A DNA stretch of 64,000 nt, taken from the NCBI RefSeq assembly GCF_016495405.1, contig NZ_CP044522.1, positions 3,643,638 through 3,707,637 of the forward strand. Reading direction: 5' to 3'. Source of the stretch: Cobetia sp. cqz5-12 (GTDB taxonomy: Bacteria > Pseudomonadota > Gammaproteobacteria > Pseudomonadales > Halomonadaceae). Positions within the stretch are counted from its first letter, which is position 1; every line of letters starts with the position of its first letter. Of the stretch, positions 25,534 through 34,883 are shown in pieces. The notes under the pieces were generated by a model, which searched no databases, had not been told where the DNA came from, and was given only the letters and a program-made list of their open reading frames with translations. Position numbers and translations under genes: made by a program.

Positions 25534-26501
25534 GCGTCGTGGTCGCTGGCGTTGCGGGCGTCGCCCTTGGCATCGCTCTCGGCATCGAGACGTTCATCAC
25601 TGTCACTATCACTAGTACTGGCACTGTCGGCTGCCGGCGCACCGTGGCCGACATTGCTGCGCGGACGCTTCTTCGGTGCCTTGTCGGCCTTGTCCACCGT
25701 CATGCCCTGCTCACTGAGGTGGTTGCTGATCATCACCAGCTCAGCGACGGTCAGCGTCTGCGGACGACGCGAGGGATCGATGCCCAGCGCAGTCAGCTGG
25801 TCGGCATCGATGCGACCCTTGAAGTTGTTGCGCAGCGTCTTGCGGCGCTGGGAGAAGGCTTCGCGCACGATGACGGCGAGCAGCTTCTCGTCCTTGGCCG
25901 GATGCGGCAACTCAAGATGCGGCACCAGACGCACGATGGCGGAATCCACCTTCGGTGCCGGGAAGAAGGCGCTCGGCGGCACCAGGAACAGGTTTTCCAC
26001 CGCGCAGTAATACTGGGTCATCACCGACAGGCGGCCCCAGTCGGTGCCACCCGGCTCGGCGGCCAGACGCTCGACGACTTCCTTCTGCAGCATGAAGTGC
26101 ATGTCGGAAATCGCGCCGCGTGCTTCCAGCAAATGGAAGATCAGCGGGGTGGAGATGTTGTACGGCAGGTTGCCGACCACGCGCAGCGCCGGGCCATCAC
26201 CGACCAGCTCCGGGAAGTCGAAGCGCAGGGCATCGCCTTCATGGATCACGAAGTCCGGGTAGTTGAAGAACTGCACGCGCAGGCCCGGAATGAGGTCACG
26301 GTCCAGTTCGATGACTTCCAGCTTGCCTGCCGCTTCCAACAGCGGGCCGGTCAAGGCACCCTGCCCCGGACCGATCTCGACCAGGCGCTCGCCTTCCGCG
26401 GGACGAATGGCATTCACGATGCGAGAGATGACGCCAAGGTCCTGCAGAAAGTTCTGACCGAAACGCTTGCGAGCGCGATGCGCGGGGAAATGTTGGGACA
26501 T
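25530..26501 (-). CDS. rsmA: 16S rRNA dimethyladenosine transferase RsmA (KsgA)
   Basis: 323-residue enzyme that dimethylates A1518 and A1519 of 16S rRNA, a late 30S assembly checkpoint. SAM-binding [11 protein letters not shown], catalytic NLPYN and C-terminal [13 protein letters not shown] motifs are present. The last 55 residues form a Lys/Arg then Ser/Asp-rich extension absent from E. coli RsmA. The start at 26501 (MSQHFPAH) is preceded by AGGAGG and a hairpin just upstream of it. Confidence 0.96.
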   Translation of the reverse strand: MSQHFPAHRARKRFGQNFLQDLGVISRIVNAIRPAEGERLVEIGPGQGALTGPLLEAAGKLEVIELDRDLIPGLRVQFFNYPDFVIHEGDALRFDFPELVGDGPALRVVGNLPYNISTPLIFHLLEARGAISDMHFMLQKEVVERLAAEPGGTDWGRLSVMTQYYCAVENLFLVPPSAFFPAPKVDSAIVRLVPHLELPHPAKDEKLLAVIVREAFSQRRKTLRNNFKGRIDADQLTALGIDPSRRPQTLTVAELVMISNHLSEQGMTVDKADKAPKKRPRSNVGHGAPAADSASTSDSDSDERLDAESDAKGDARNASDHDA

Positions 26502-26519
26502 GGGGCTGACCTTCCTCCT

Positions 26520-26539
26520 GGGAATCCGTCGGGATTCCC
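26520..26539 (-). promoter_or_regulatory. Hairpin abutting the rsmA ribosome-binding site
   Basis: GGGAATCC and GGATTCCC pair perfectly with a 4-base loop; the next minus-strand base begins the AGGAGG of rsmA. The stem could affect ribosome access or mark a processing site. No T-tract follows, so it is not a terminator. Confidence 0.45.
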
Positions 26540-26695
26540 GACAACAAGACGCCGCCATGGCCTGCAGGGACACAGGCAGACCGGGGCGGCGAGACCATCC
26601 TCGATGGTCGAATGACTGGGGTAGCGAGACACCACGCTGTGGCGCACGCCTGACGTGCCGCCATGCGGTCACGCCCGAGTGATGCGGGGATTATC

Positions 26696-27733
26696 TCAGG
26701 CTCGCGCGGCGGCTGCCATCTCGATGGCGACACGCACGGCCTGCAACAGGCTGCCGACGTCGGCAAGACCGCTGCCGGCGAGGTCCAGCGCCGTGCCGTG
26801 ATCCACGGAGGTACGCACGATCGGCAGGCCCAGCGTGATGTTGGCGGCTTCACCGAAGCCGGCATACTTGAGCACCGGCAGGCCCTGGTCGTGGTACATC
26901 GCCAGTACCGCATCCACGCCCTCCAGATGCCGCGGCGTGAACAGGGTGTCGGCCGGCAGCGGGCCATCCAGCTGCATGCCGGTCGCGCGCAGGGCATCCA
27001 GCGTCGGGGAAATCACCTCGATCTCCTCATGCCCCAGGTGCCCGCCCTCGCCGGCATGCGGATTGAGCCCGCACACCGCGATGCGCGGCGCGGCACAGCC
27101 GAAGTAGCGCGTCAGGTCCTTGGCGAGAATCTTCATCACCCGCGTCAGGCCCTCGGGCGTGATGGCATCGGCCACCTCGCGCAGCGGCAGGTGCGTGGTG
27201 GCCAGCGCCACCCGCAGCCCGGGGCACGCCAGCATCATGACCACCTCCTCCACCCCGCAGACATCGCGCAGGTATTCGGTGTGGCCGGTGAAGCCCGCAT
27301 GCCCGGCCTCGATCACGGCGGCCTTGGACAGCGGCGCCGTCACCATGGCACTGGCATGACCGGCCTGGCAGGCAGCGATGGCGACATCCAGCATCGCCAG
27401 CACATGATCGCCATTGCGCGCATCGATCACGCCCGGCTCGCTGGGCACTGCCAACGGCACCGGCCACACGGCAAGCTCACCATTGCGAACCGGCGGCAGC
27501 GGATCGCCCGGCGACAACTCATGCACCACCAGCGGCAGACCCAGCAAGCGGGCACGACTGACCAGCAAGGCGGGGTCTGCCACGGCGACCAGCTGCGCGG
27601 GGAACGCTTCCGCCTGACCGGCGAGCATGACCAGCAGCTCGGGACCGATGCCCGCCGGCTCACCGGCGGTCAGGGCGATGATGTCGGGCGCAATCTCTTC
27701 GCGACGATTCATGACAGTGTCTCGCTGCTCCAC
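26696..27733 (-). CDS. pdxA: 4-hydroxythreonine-4-phosphate dehydrogenase PdxA
   Basis: 345 residues from a GTG at 27733, or 338 from the ATG at 27712; neither has a good ribosome site and both lie just after the surA stop, so coupling is likely. PdxA oxidises 4-phosphohydroxy-threonine in pyridoxal phosphate synthesis. Visible motifs: LTAGEPAGIGPEL near the N-terminus, TAPLSKAAVIEAG, HTEYL and the metal-binding His in YHDQGLPVLKYAGF. Second gene after surA in the conserved lptD-surA-pdxA-rsmA-apaG-apaH series. Confidence 0.95.
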   Translation of the reverse strand: MEQRDTVMNRREEIAPDIIALTAGEPAGIGPELLVMLAGQAEAFPAQLVAVADPALLVSRARLLGLPLVVHELSPGDPLPPVRNGELAVWPVPLAVPSEPGVIDARNGDHVLAMLDVAIAACQAGHASAMVTAPLSKAAVIEAGHAGFTGHTEYLRDVCGVEEVVMMLACPGLRVALATTHLPLREVADAITPEGLTRVMKILAKDLTRYFGCAAPRIAVCGLNPHAGEGGHLGHEEIEVISPTLDALRATGMQLDGPLPADTLFTPRHLEGVDAVLAMYHDQGLPVLKYAGFGEAANITLGLPIVRTSVDHGTALDLAGSGLADVGSLLQAVRVAIEMAAAARA

Positions 27734-27739
27734 TCGGAC

Positions 27740-29023
27740 TTACTGCTCATCGAGACGGTTGTCGACGTAGGCCTCGGCACGCACCTGCTGCTGCCAGGCT
27801 TCGAGCTCATCATTGAGCTTGCGCTGGAACAGGGTCTTGCGGACCTTGTCACGCTGGCTGGAGTTGGTCACATCCTGCTGGCGACGCTCCTCGACTTCGA
27901 TGATGTGGTAGCCGAAGCGACTCTTGACCGGCTGGCTGATCTCGCCCACGTCCAGACCATTCATGGCCGTCTCGAAGGAGGAGACCGTCTGGCCCGGGCT
28001 GACCCAGCCCAGTTCGCCACCCTTGAGAGAGCTGCCCTTGTCGTCGCTGAACTCCTGGGCCAGCGCGGCGAAGTCTTCGCCCCCCAGCAGACGGCGGCGA
28101 ATGGACTCGGCACGCTCAAGCGCCTGCTGGTCGCTGAGGTTCGGGTTGGGCTGGATCAGGATGTGGCGAGCGCGCGTCTGGGAAATCAACGCCTTGCCCG
28201 CGCCACGCTTCTCGATCAGCTTGACGAGGTGATAACCGCTGGCACTGCGCAGCGGCTCGGAGACCTGACCGGCCTGCATGCTCGGGATGACATCGGCGAA
28301 CACCGTCGGCAGCTCACCACCGGAACGCCAGCCGAGATCGCCGCCACTCAGTGCCTGACTACCGGCGGATTCGGCGGCAGCCAGCTGGGCGAAATCGGTG
28401 CCCTGCTCGATCTGCTGGCGCAGGCTGTCGGCCTTGGCGCGCGCGGCCTTGACCTGATCCGGCGTCGGCTCCTGGGGCAATGCCACCAACAGGTGGGCCA
28501 GATGGTACTGGACGTCGCTGCCGACATTCTGCTGGTTGAGATAGCGGTCTATCTCACGATCGGAGATCCGCACCCGGCTGGCGACGCTGCGCTGCTGGAT
28601 CTGCTGCACCAGCAGCTCACGACGCACCTGGTCGCGCACCTGGGCCAGTGACATGCCGTCCTGCTCGAGCTTGTCGGCGAAGGCTTCCAGGCTCATGCCG
28701 TTGTCCTTGGCGATGCCGCGCAGGGTGGCGTTGAGCTGGGTGTCATCGATGCTGAGGTTGGCCTGTTCCGCCAGCTGCAGCTGAATCTGCTCGTTGACCA
28801 TACGATCAAGAACCTGACGCTCCAGCACGTCGCGCGGCGGCAGGTTGATGCCACGGCTCTGCAACTGCTGACTCGCCTGGGTGACGCGCTGCTCCATGTC
28901 GCTTTGCATGATGGCGTCCTTGTTGACCACGGCAACCACGCGGTCGAGCAACTCGGCGGCACCGGCCGGCAGACTCGCCAGCACAAATGCCAGCCCCAGC
29001 GGGGCAATCAGGGTCTTGCGCAT
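27740..29023 (-). CDS. surA: Periplasmic peptidyl-prolyl isomerase and outer-membrane protein chaperone SurA
   Basis: 427 residues. A signal peptide (MRKTLIAPLGLAFVLASLPAGAA) is followed by ELLDRVVAVVNKDAIMQSDME, the SurA N-terminal chaperone domain, and two parvulin domains (about residues 170-270 and 282-385; both with the GDLGWRSGGELP or GELGWVSPGQTV signature). SurA escorts beta-barrel proteins, including LptD, to the Bam complex. Its gene directly follows lptD, as usual. Confidence 0.96.
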   Translation of the reverse strand: MRKTLIAPLGLAFVLASLPAGAAELLDRVVAVVNKDAIMQSDMEQRVTQASQQLQSRGINLPPRDVLERQVLDRMVNEQIQLQLAEQANLSIDDTQLNATLRGIAKDNGMSLEAFADKLEQDGMSLAQVRDQVRRELLVQQIQQRSVASRVRISDREIDRYLNQQNVGSDVQYHLAHLLVALPQEPTPDQVKAARAKADSLRQQIEQGTDFAQLAAAESAGSQALSGGDLGWRSGGELPTVFADVIPSMQAGQVSEPLRSASGYHLVKLIEKRGAGKALISQTRARHILIQPNPNLSDQQALERAESIRRRLLGGEDFAALAQEFSDDKGSSLKGGELGWVSPGQTVSSFETAMNGLDVGEISQPVKSRFGYHIIEVEERRQQDVTNSSQRDKVRKTLFQRKLNDELEAWQQQVRAEAYVDNRLDEQ

Positions 29024-29105
29024 CACATGTTCTCTCGGCGTAAAAATGTTGATGACGCCGCCCTGCGGCGGCGCCTTGGCGTCATTCACGGCCTGGCGCG
29101 GCGAC

Positions 29106-31700
29106 TCAGAAGCCCGCGTTGCGATAGCCCGGTACGGCCTGTTCCAGATAGCTGTCAGCACTCTGGCCGACGCCTCCCAAGCCCTTGAACTCAAAGGTCA
29201 GGAAGATGCCATTCTTCTCTTCGTCATCCGAGATGGTGTTGGCGGTGTCGTTGTCATCCTGCCATTCACGCCAGGTGACCTGCACGCCGTAGCAGCAATC
29301 GTTGTACTGCACGCCCAACACCTTCTCCAGTGAACGGGAATTGGTGCTGTCATACATGTAGCGGCCCAGCAGCGACCAGCTCTCGCTCATCGGCGTCGCG
29401 AAGGAGAAGTCCCACTCGTTGCGGGTATAGCCCAGCACGTCATCCTCGTCCTCATCGTCGTAAGGCACGAAGCCTTCGATCTCACGATTGAAGCCAAAGT
29501 TCAGTACCGTGCCCTGTTCCGCACGATAACGCAGCGAGGTCTGGGCACTTTCGGTCACGCCACGATCGAAATCCTGGAACACGGCCTGGGAGGCGGTCCA
29601 CTGGTCGTTGAGCACCACATCGGCCTGGAAGACCACCGGTGAGCGGTCACGCGTCGCACGATAGTAGTCGGAGTAGCTGTCGAAGTCGGAGCGTGAGGTC
29701 TTGTCCGGATCACCGTCCATGTCGATGTTGCGGTCCGACAGGTAACTCGACTGGCCGACGCCCAGTTTGAGGCGTTCACGGCCGCTTTCATCGCTGATGA
29801 AGCGTGACGACACGCCGTAGGAGACCTTGTTGGTATCGCCGACGCGGTCACCCCCGCTGAAGCGGTACGGCGACCACAGCTGATTCCAGCTGAAGGCGTC
29901 TTCCGAGGTGTCGAAGTCGGGCAGATCGGACTGATCAACCTCCGGCACGTAGGCGTAATAGAGGCGCGGTTCCAGCGTCTGGGTATAGCCGTCGCCGAAC
30001 CATTCGGTCTCGCGATCGAAGATCAGGCCGCTGTCCAGCGACAGTACCGGGATGGTGGCGGACGGGCTGGTGCTGCGGTCCGTCTCGCGGTCACCGTAGT
30101 CCAGGCTGTATGACAGGCTGACCAGCTGCGCGCGCGGCTCGATGAAGCTCCAGCTCTGATCCCTGCGCCAGCCCAGCGCCGGCGCCAGTCGCAGGCGCGA
30201 GCCATTGGCGGCCTGGTCTTCGTCGATGTCGGTATCCGTCTCATCGACATCACGCCAGAAATAGGTCGCGTTGGAATTCCACTCTTCGTAGAAGCCGTTG
30301 GACTGACTCCAGCGACCATCCGCGGTCAGACTCGGCAGACGGTAGAACGGCTTGTCATCGTTATCCAGCGGGTAGTCCATGCGCTGATAGCCCTGCGCCT
30401 TGAACTGCAGGTCCCAGACATCGCCGTGGTAATCGAGCTGTGCCAGACGCTCGAGGCTATCGGTTTCCGTTTCCCCGAAGTTGCGCCCGAAGTCGTCGAA
30501 ATAATTGCCATCGGAGGCGGCGCCGTACTTCAACTGGTAGTCGGTACGGGCATCATAGCGGCCAGCATGCTGGTAGTTGATGTACCAGCGGTCCTCGCCG
30601 ATCAGGTCTTCCTCATCATCGTCGGGGTCGCTGCCGCCATCGTCATCGGCGAGCCAGGCGCCCTCGATGCTGCCTTCATCGCCACGCGGCAATAGATAGC
30701 GGAACTCGCCTTCCAGCATCTCGCCACGCTCGGAGATGTAACGCGGCGTGAGGGTGGCGTCGTAATTGGGGGCCAGATTCAGGTAGATCGGCTGGGCGTA
30801 ATCGAAGCCGCTGGAGCTGGTGTAGCTGAACTGCGGCCACAGCAGGCCCGTGTGGCGACGGTCATCGACCGGGAAGCGCACGTAGGGCCAGTAGAAGACC
30901 GGCACGCCGCCCATTTCCATGCGCGCATGCTTGGCCGTTCCCCAGCCGGAATCCTGATCGATGGTGATGTCGCTGCCGACCAGGCGCCACAGGCTGTTGC
31001 CCGGCTCACAGGAGGTGAAGCTGGCATCCTTCAGGCGGTAGCGACCGTCCTCGAGACGTGCCAGCTGCACCGCGTCGCCGCGCACATGCTGCTCGTGAAA
31101 GACGTAGTGGCCGTTGTCGACGCTGGCCGCATCGCTGTTGAGCGAGACCCGCGCGTCGTCGCCGCGCAGCAGGACCCCGGGCTGACGATAGGTGACAGGC
31201 CCCTTGGCGGTGGCGGTGTCACGCGCCTCGTTGACGCTGACCTCGGGCGATTCCAGCTGGGAATCGCCGCGGCGCAGCACCACCTCCCCCATCAGGGTGG
31301 CGACGCCATCGTTGCCGTAGTTGGCCTTGTCAGCCGAGGTCGTGACCTGCTCCGGCGTGTCACCCGCTTCGATACGGTAGGCCGGCGTGACATAGCGCCC
31401 GGAGCACAGCTTGCCCCGCGGCACCTCATCATAGGGCTGCCAGTCGAGCTGACTGGCTGACAGGGGCTCGGGCGGAGCGGCCTGTGCCATCAGAGGGGCG
31501 CCGGCGGCCAGTGGCGCCAGGGTCCACAACAGACGGAAAACCAGTGGCTTGAGCTGCCAGACCGGGCGGTCATCGCCCAATCGGGCTATCGGTGCCTGCC
31601 GGGAATGAGCAGACAGAGAGGGAGTCGCGAAGCGACGCTGACGTCGCCCGGGAGCGGTCGTCGGCTTGCCCGGATGGGATGAATGGCTGCGCTGGGCCAT
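29106..31700 (-). CDS. lptD: LPS-assembly outer-membrane protein LptD
   Basis: 864 residues from the ATG at 31700. A basic, long N-region leads to a signal peptide (LVFRLLWTLAPLAAGAPLMAQAA), then the periplasmic jellyroll (VTTSADKANYGNDGVATLMGEVVLRRGD) and a C-terminal beta-barrel with many Tyr/Trp/Asp-rich strands. With LptE it inserts LPS into the outer leaflet. Cys residues in KLCSGRY, TSCEPG and NDCCYG would form the disulphides needed for function. In-frame sequence further upstream overlaps the divergent amgK region and is not used. Confidence 0.94.
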   Translation of the reverse strand: MAQRSHSSHPGKPTTAPGRRQRRFATPSLSAHSRQAPIARLGDDRPVWQLKPLVFRLLWTLAPLAAGAPLMAQAAPPEPLSASQLDWQPYDEVPRGKLCSGRYVTPAYRIEAGDTPEQVTTSADKANYGNDGVATLMGEVVLRRGDSQLESPEVSVNEARDTATAKGPVTYRQPGVLLRGDDARVSLNSDAASVDNGHYVFHEQHVRGDAVQLARLEDGRYRLKDASFTSCEPGNSLWRLVGSDITIDQDSGWGTAKHARMEMGGVPVFYWPYVRFPVDDRRHTGLLWPQFSYTSSSGFDYAQPIYLNLAPNYDATLTPRYISERGEMLEGEFRYLLPRGDEGSIEGAWLADDDGGSDPDDDEEDLIGEDRWYINYQHAGRYDARTDYQLKYGAASDGNYFDDFGRNFGETETDSLERLAQLDYHGDVWDLQFKAQGYQRMDYPLDNDDKPFYRLPSLTADGRWSQSNGFYEEWNSNATYFWRDVDETDTDIDEDQAANGSRLRLAPALGWRRDQSWSFIEPRAQLVSLSYSLDYGDRETDRSTSPSATIPVLSLDSGLIFDRETEWFGDGYTQTLEPRLYYAYVPEVDQSDLPDFDTSEDAFSWNQLWSPYRFSGGDRVGDTNKVSYGVSSRFISDESGRERLKLGVGQSSYLSDRNIDMDGDPDKTSRSDFDSYSDYYRATRDRSPVVFQADVVLNDQWTASQAVFQDFDRGVTESAQTSLRYRAEQGTVLNFGFNREIEGFVPYDDEDEDDVLGYTRNEWDFSFATPMSESWSLLGRYMYDSTNSRSLEKVLGVQYNDCCYGVQVTWREWQDDNDTANTISDDEEKNGIFLTFEFKGLGGVGQSADSYLEQAVPGYRNAGF

Positions 31701-31733
31701 GGCTGCTCTGTGTCCTTGGCTGGGGGAATCGGT

Positions 31734-31739
31734 ATTATA
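31734..31739 (-). promoter_or_regulatory. Candidate -10 element for lptD
   Basis: A perfect TATAAT on the minus strand, about 34 bases before the lptD ATG. The -35 region at 17 bases is poor (AGGAAG), so an activator or another sigma factor may assist; I do not see a convincing sigma-E site. Confidence 0.4.
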
Positions 31740-31871
31740 CAGGCCCAGCAACCGGCCTTCCTGCTTGCCGGTTCCGCCTGCCTTCTCGTCACCACACGAC
31801 AGCATGCGGGGCCGCGGCACAGGCGTCAACTGACAGCCGGCCCCGCACACGCCGACAGGAGCCCAAGCCCC

Positions 31872-33122
31872 ATGACATCCGACGCCCGCCGCCAGGCGCT
31901 GCACGCCTGGGCCGCCGCCCGCCACGACCTCACGCCAGAGGCCGTGCGCATGAGCGCCGTGGCTGACGACGCCAGCTTCCGCCGCTATTTCCGCCTGCAT
32001 CTCGAGGAGCTCGACCCGGCCACGCCGGCGCGCATCCTGATGGATGCCCCGCCCGAGAAGGAAGACAGCCACGGCTTCGTCGCCATCGCCCGCCAATGGC
32101 GCGACGCTGGCCTGCCGCTGCCCGAGATCTTCGCCTTCGACGAGTCACTCGGCTTCCTCGAGCTGGAAGACCTCGGCGACACCCCGCTGATGACCGCCCT
32201 GACCAGCACCGAGCACGCCGACCACTACTATGGCGAAGCCATCGGGCTGCTCGAGCAGCTGCATCAGCTGCCGCCCGGCAACCTGCCTGCCTATGACGAC
32301 GCCCGGCTGTCCGCCGAACTGGCGCTGTTTCCGGAGTGGTGCCTCGGCCAGCTGCTCGACATGCCGCATGACCGCCGCTACGCCGCCTGGGACAAGCTGA
32401 CGGGGCAGTTGCTCACGGCCGCCAGCGCGCAACCGGTGGTGACCGTGCATCGCGACTTCCATGCCCAGAACCTGTTCCTGCATCAGTCGGCATTCCAGGA
32501 CCAGCCGCGACTGTGGATCATCGACTTCCAGGACGCCGTCAGCGGCCCCGAGAACTACGACCTGATCTCGCTGTTACGCGACCGTCACTGGCGCTGGCCG
32601 GAACCCGCCATGGCGCGCTGGATCGAGCAGGCGCGTCTGGCCGCCTTGCCACGCTACGCCGCGGCCGGCCTGCCGGCACCGAGCCCGCTGGAATACCGCC
32701 AGAGCGTCGAGCGCATGGGCGTTCAGCGCAATCTCAAGATTCTCGGCATCTTCGCGCGCCTGACACTGCGGGATGCCAAGCCACGTTACCTGACGCTGAT
32801 GCCGCGCTTCCTCGGTCACCTGCGCGAGGGTCTGGCCTTCTGCCCGGAACTGATCTCCTTCACCCACTGGCTGGATGAGGTGCTGACGCCGGCACTGTCG
32901 CTGCGCCTGGCCGAGGAGTGCGAAGCACGTGATCTGCGTCTCGCCAATGGCGAGCGCCCCGAGATCAACCTCGATGATTACGATGAGCTGGCAGCACTCG
33001 CCGATCGCGCTGCCCGCCTGCAGCGCAATGCGGCCACGGCTGACACGGCGAAGAGCGCTGCGGCAGGTGGGGAAAGCAAGGAAAGCGCAGCAACTGCCGA
33101 TGACCAGCCAGGGAGCCACTGA
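31872..33122 (+). CDS. amgK: N-acetylmuramate/N-acetylglucosamine anomeric kinase AmgK
   Basis: 416-residue aminoglycoside-phosphotransferase-fold kinase. The catalytic loop is His193-Arg-Asp-Phe-His-Ala-Gln-Asn and the metal-binding loop IDFQDAVSGPENYDL. AmgK phosphorylates MurNAc at C1, feeding MurU in the cell-wall recycling bypass known from Pseudomonas. Its place divergent from lptD and overlapping murU (TGATG) is the diagnostic arrangement. GGAG lies ten bases before the ATG. The last 50 residues are Ala/Ser-rich and variable. Confidence 0.92.
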   Translation: MTSDARRQALHAWAAARHDLTPEAVRMSAVADDASFRRYFRLHLEELDPATPARILMDAPPEKEDSHGFVAIARQWRDAGLPLPEIFAFDESLGFLELEDLGDTPLMTALTSTEHADHYYGEAIGLLEQLHQLPPGNLPAYDDARLSAELALFPEWCLGQLLDMPHDRRYAAWDKLTGQLLTAASAQPVVTVHRDFHAQNLFLHQSAFQDQPRLWIIDFQDAVSGPENYDLISLLRDRHWRWPEPAMARWIEQARLAALPRYAAAGLPAPSPLEYRQSVERMGVQRNLKILGIFARLTLRDAKPRYLTLMPRFLGHLREGLAFCPELISFTHWLDEVLTPALSLRLAEECEARDLRLANGERPEINLDDYDELAALADRAARLQRNAATADTAKSAAAGGESKESAATADDQPGSH

Positions 33123-33964
33123 TGCGCGCGATGATTCTGGCGGCCGGTTTCGGCACGCGCATGCGCCCGCTGACCGACCACACCCCCAAGCCGTTGCTGG
33201 AAGTCGCCGGGCTGCCATTGCTGGAGCACCATCTGCTGCGCCTGGAAGCGATCGATGTGGACAGGGTCGTCATCAACGTCGGCCACCTGGCCGACAGGAT
33301 TGTGAGCCACTTCGCCGCGAAACCGAATGCCCGGGGCCAGCTCGAAGCTCGCTGGCAGGGGCGCAAGCGCTCCCTGACACTGATCTTCTCGCGCGAGGAG
33401 ACGCCGCTGGAAACCGGCGGCGGCATCGCTCGCGCCCTGTCACTGCCCGAGGCGCTGACGCAGGACGCAGGCGACGACACGCCCTTCCTGTTGATCAATG
33501 GCGATGTCTGGTGTGACGTCGACCTCACGCTGCTGACCATCCAGGCGCTGGCGAGCCATTCACTTGCTCCGCTCGCCGATCAGCCCCAGGCGCTGGCGGG
33601 TCTGGTGCTGGTGGATAACCCGCCACATCATCCCGAGGGGGACTTCCTGCTCACCCCGACGGGGATAGTGAAGGATGACGCCCGCGCCGAGAGCGACGAA
33701 CAGGACGAGAAGGACGTGCAGACCGGCAGCCGCCTGACCTTCTCCGGTGTGTCGTGGCTGTCACCACGGCTGATTCGCCGCGCCATCGCCGAGACGCCGG
33801 CCTACCAGGGCCCTGACAGCGTCTTCAAGCTGGCGCCACTGCTGCGTGAGGCCATGCAGCATGGCGAGGTGCGCGGCCTGCATCATCGCGGTGCCTGGAT
33901 CGATGTCGGCACCCCACAGCGTCTGGCCGAGCTGGATGAGCTGCTGAGCCACGACAAGGCTTGA
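33122..33964 (+). CDS. murU: N-acetylmuramate alpha-1-phosphate uridylyltransferase MurU
   Basis: 280-residue nucleotidyltransferase that makes UDP-MurNAc from MurNAc-1-phosphate, bypassing de novo MurA/MurB steps (and so fosfomycin). The signature AGFGTRMRPLTDHTPKPLLEVAG is at the N-terminus, with metal-binding INGDVWCDVD near residue 125. An acidic insertion of about 18 residues (near 190-207) is not typical. It starts within the amgK stop, so the pair is coupled. Confidence 0.93.
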   Translation: MRAMILAAGFGTRMRPLTDHTPKPLLEVAGLPLLEHHLLRLEAIDVDRVVINVGHLADRIVSHFAAKPNARGQLEARWQGRKRSLTLIFSREETPLETGGGIARALSLPEALTQDAGDDTPFLLINGDVWCDVDLTLLTIQALASHSLAPLADQPQALAGLVLVDNPPHHPEGDFLLTPTGIVKDDARAESDEQDEKDVQTGSRLTFSGVSWLSPRLIRRAIAETPAYQGPDSVFKLAPLLREAMQHGEVRGLHHRGAWIDVGTPQRLAELDELLSHDKA

Positions 33965-34136
33965 GTCAGCGAGATATAAGCTCAGCGCTGGACGTTCCTC
34001 CGGGCGCGCCGATGACAATGCTACCCTGTGCGCCATCGTGCTCTCCGCGCTCTTGTAACTGGAGCCCCCGACCCTTGAAGCCACTGACCTCGGGCCGGCA
34101 GCACATCAACGACTTATCAGAAGGAGACGTTCCGAC

Positions 34137-34568
34137 ATGGCAATGAACGCCAGCATCAAATGGACCGATGGTCGCCAGTTCCTCGCCGAATCCGGCAGCG
34201 GCCACAGCGTGGTCATGGACGGCAATCCGGACAACGGCGGTCGCAACACCGGCCCGCGTCCGATGGAAATGATGTTGATGGGTCTGGGCGGCTGCACCAG
34301 CTTCGATGTCATCCAGATTCTGGAAAAGGCCCGCCAGCAGGTCACCGACTGTCACGCCGAACTGAGCGCCGAGCGTGCCGATAGCGTGCCGAGCGTGTTC
34401 ACGAAGATTCACGTCAAGTTCGTGGTCACCGGTCGCAACCTCAAGGAATCCCAGGTCAAGCGTGCCGTCGAACTGTCCGCCGAGAAGTACTGCAGCGCCT
34501 CCCTGATGCTGACCGCCGGGGGTGTCGAGATCACCCACTCCTACGAAGTCATCGACATCGCGGCCTGA
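34137..34568 (+). CDS. OsmC/YhfA family protein
   Basis: 143-residue OsmC-fold protein of the YhfA subgroup. The two peroxidatic-type cysteines are visible in GLGGCTSFDV and SAEKYCSASLML. OsmC members reduce organic hydroperoxides; for the YhfA branch the substrate is not established. AAGGAG supports the ATG. It precedes speD, as in Pseudomonas. A GC-rich hairpin (34581-34612) without T-tract follows. Confidence 0.9.
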   Translation: MAMNASIKWTDGRQFLAESGSGHSVVMDGNPDNGGRNTGPRPMEMMLMGLGGCTSFDVIQILEKARQQVTDCHAELSAERADSVPSVFTKIHVKFVVTGRNLKESQVKRAVELSAEKYCSASLMLTAGGVEITHSYEVIDIAA

Positions 34569-34701
34569 TCACGCCTCACCCTCCCGCCCCTCAAGGCCCC
34601 GCCGACGGCGGGAGGGAGCGTACCACTCACGACATCTCGCCGGGATCGGCGGGAATTGTCGCTGGCGTGTCAGCCCTGCCTGTGCATAATACGCCCCTCA
34701 A

Positions 34702-34725
34702 ACCGGTCGTCTCACCGGTCGTCTC
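34702..34725. repeat. 12-bp tandem duplication in the speD leader
   Basis: ACCGGTCGTCTC occurs twice in tandem (34702-34713 and 34714-34725). It lies in the 315-bp gap between the OsmC-family gene and speD; apart from this and a possible -10 (CATAAT near 34685), I see no other element there. Confidence 0.7.
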
Positions 34726-34883
34726 GTGGCAAGGATGGTATGCAATGCTCCCTGTGAGTCATGCTGCCAGCGGCCGGGACGGGCCTTTCGAGATGTCCTC
34801 TTCGGCCCGATGCCTGCCTCTCTGACTGAATGCAATGGCGCATCGGATGTCATACCACCCTCCCATTTCAAGGAGGCCTGGAC

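Noticed and set aside
31701..32096. N-terminal extension of lptD by 132 codons
   Set aside because: It overlaps amgK and the promoter region, and the signal peptide of LptD lies after the ATG at 31700.
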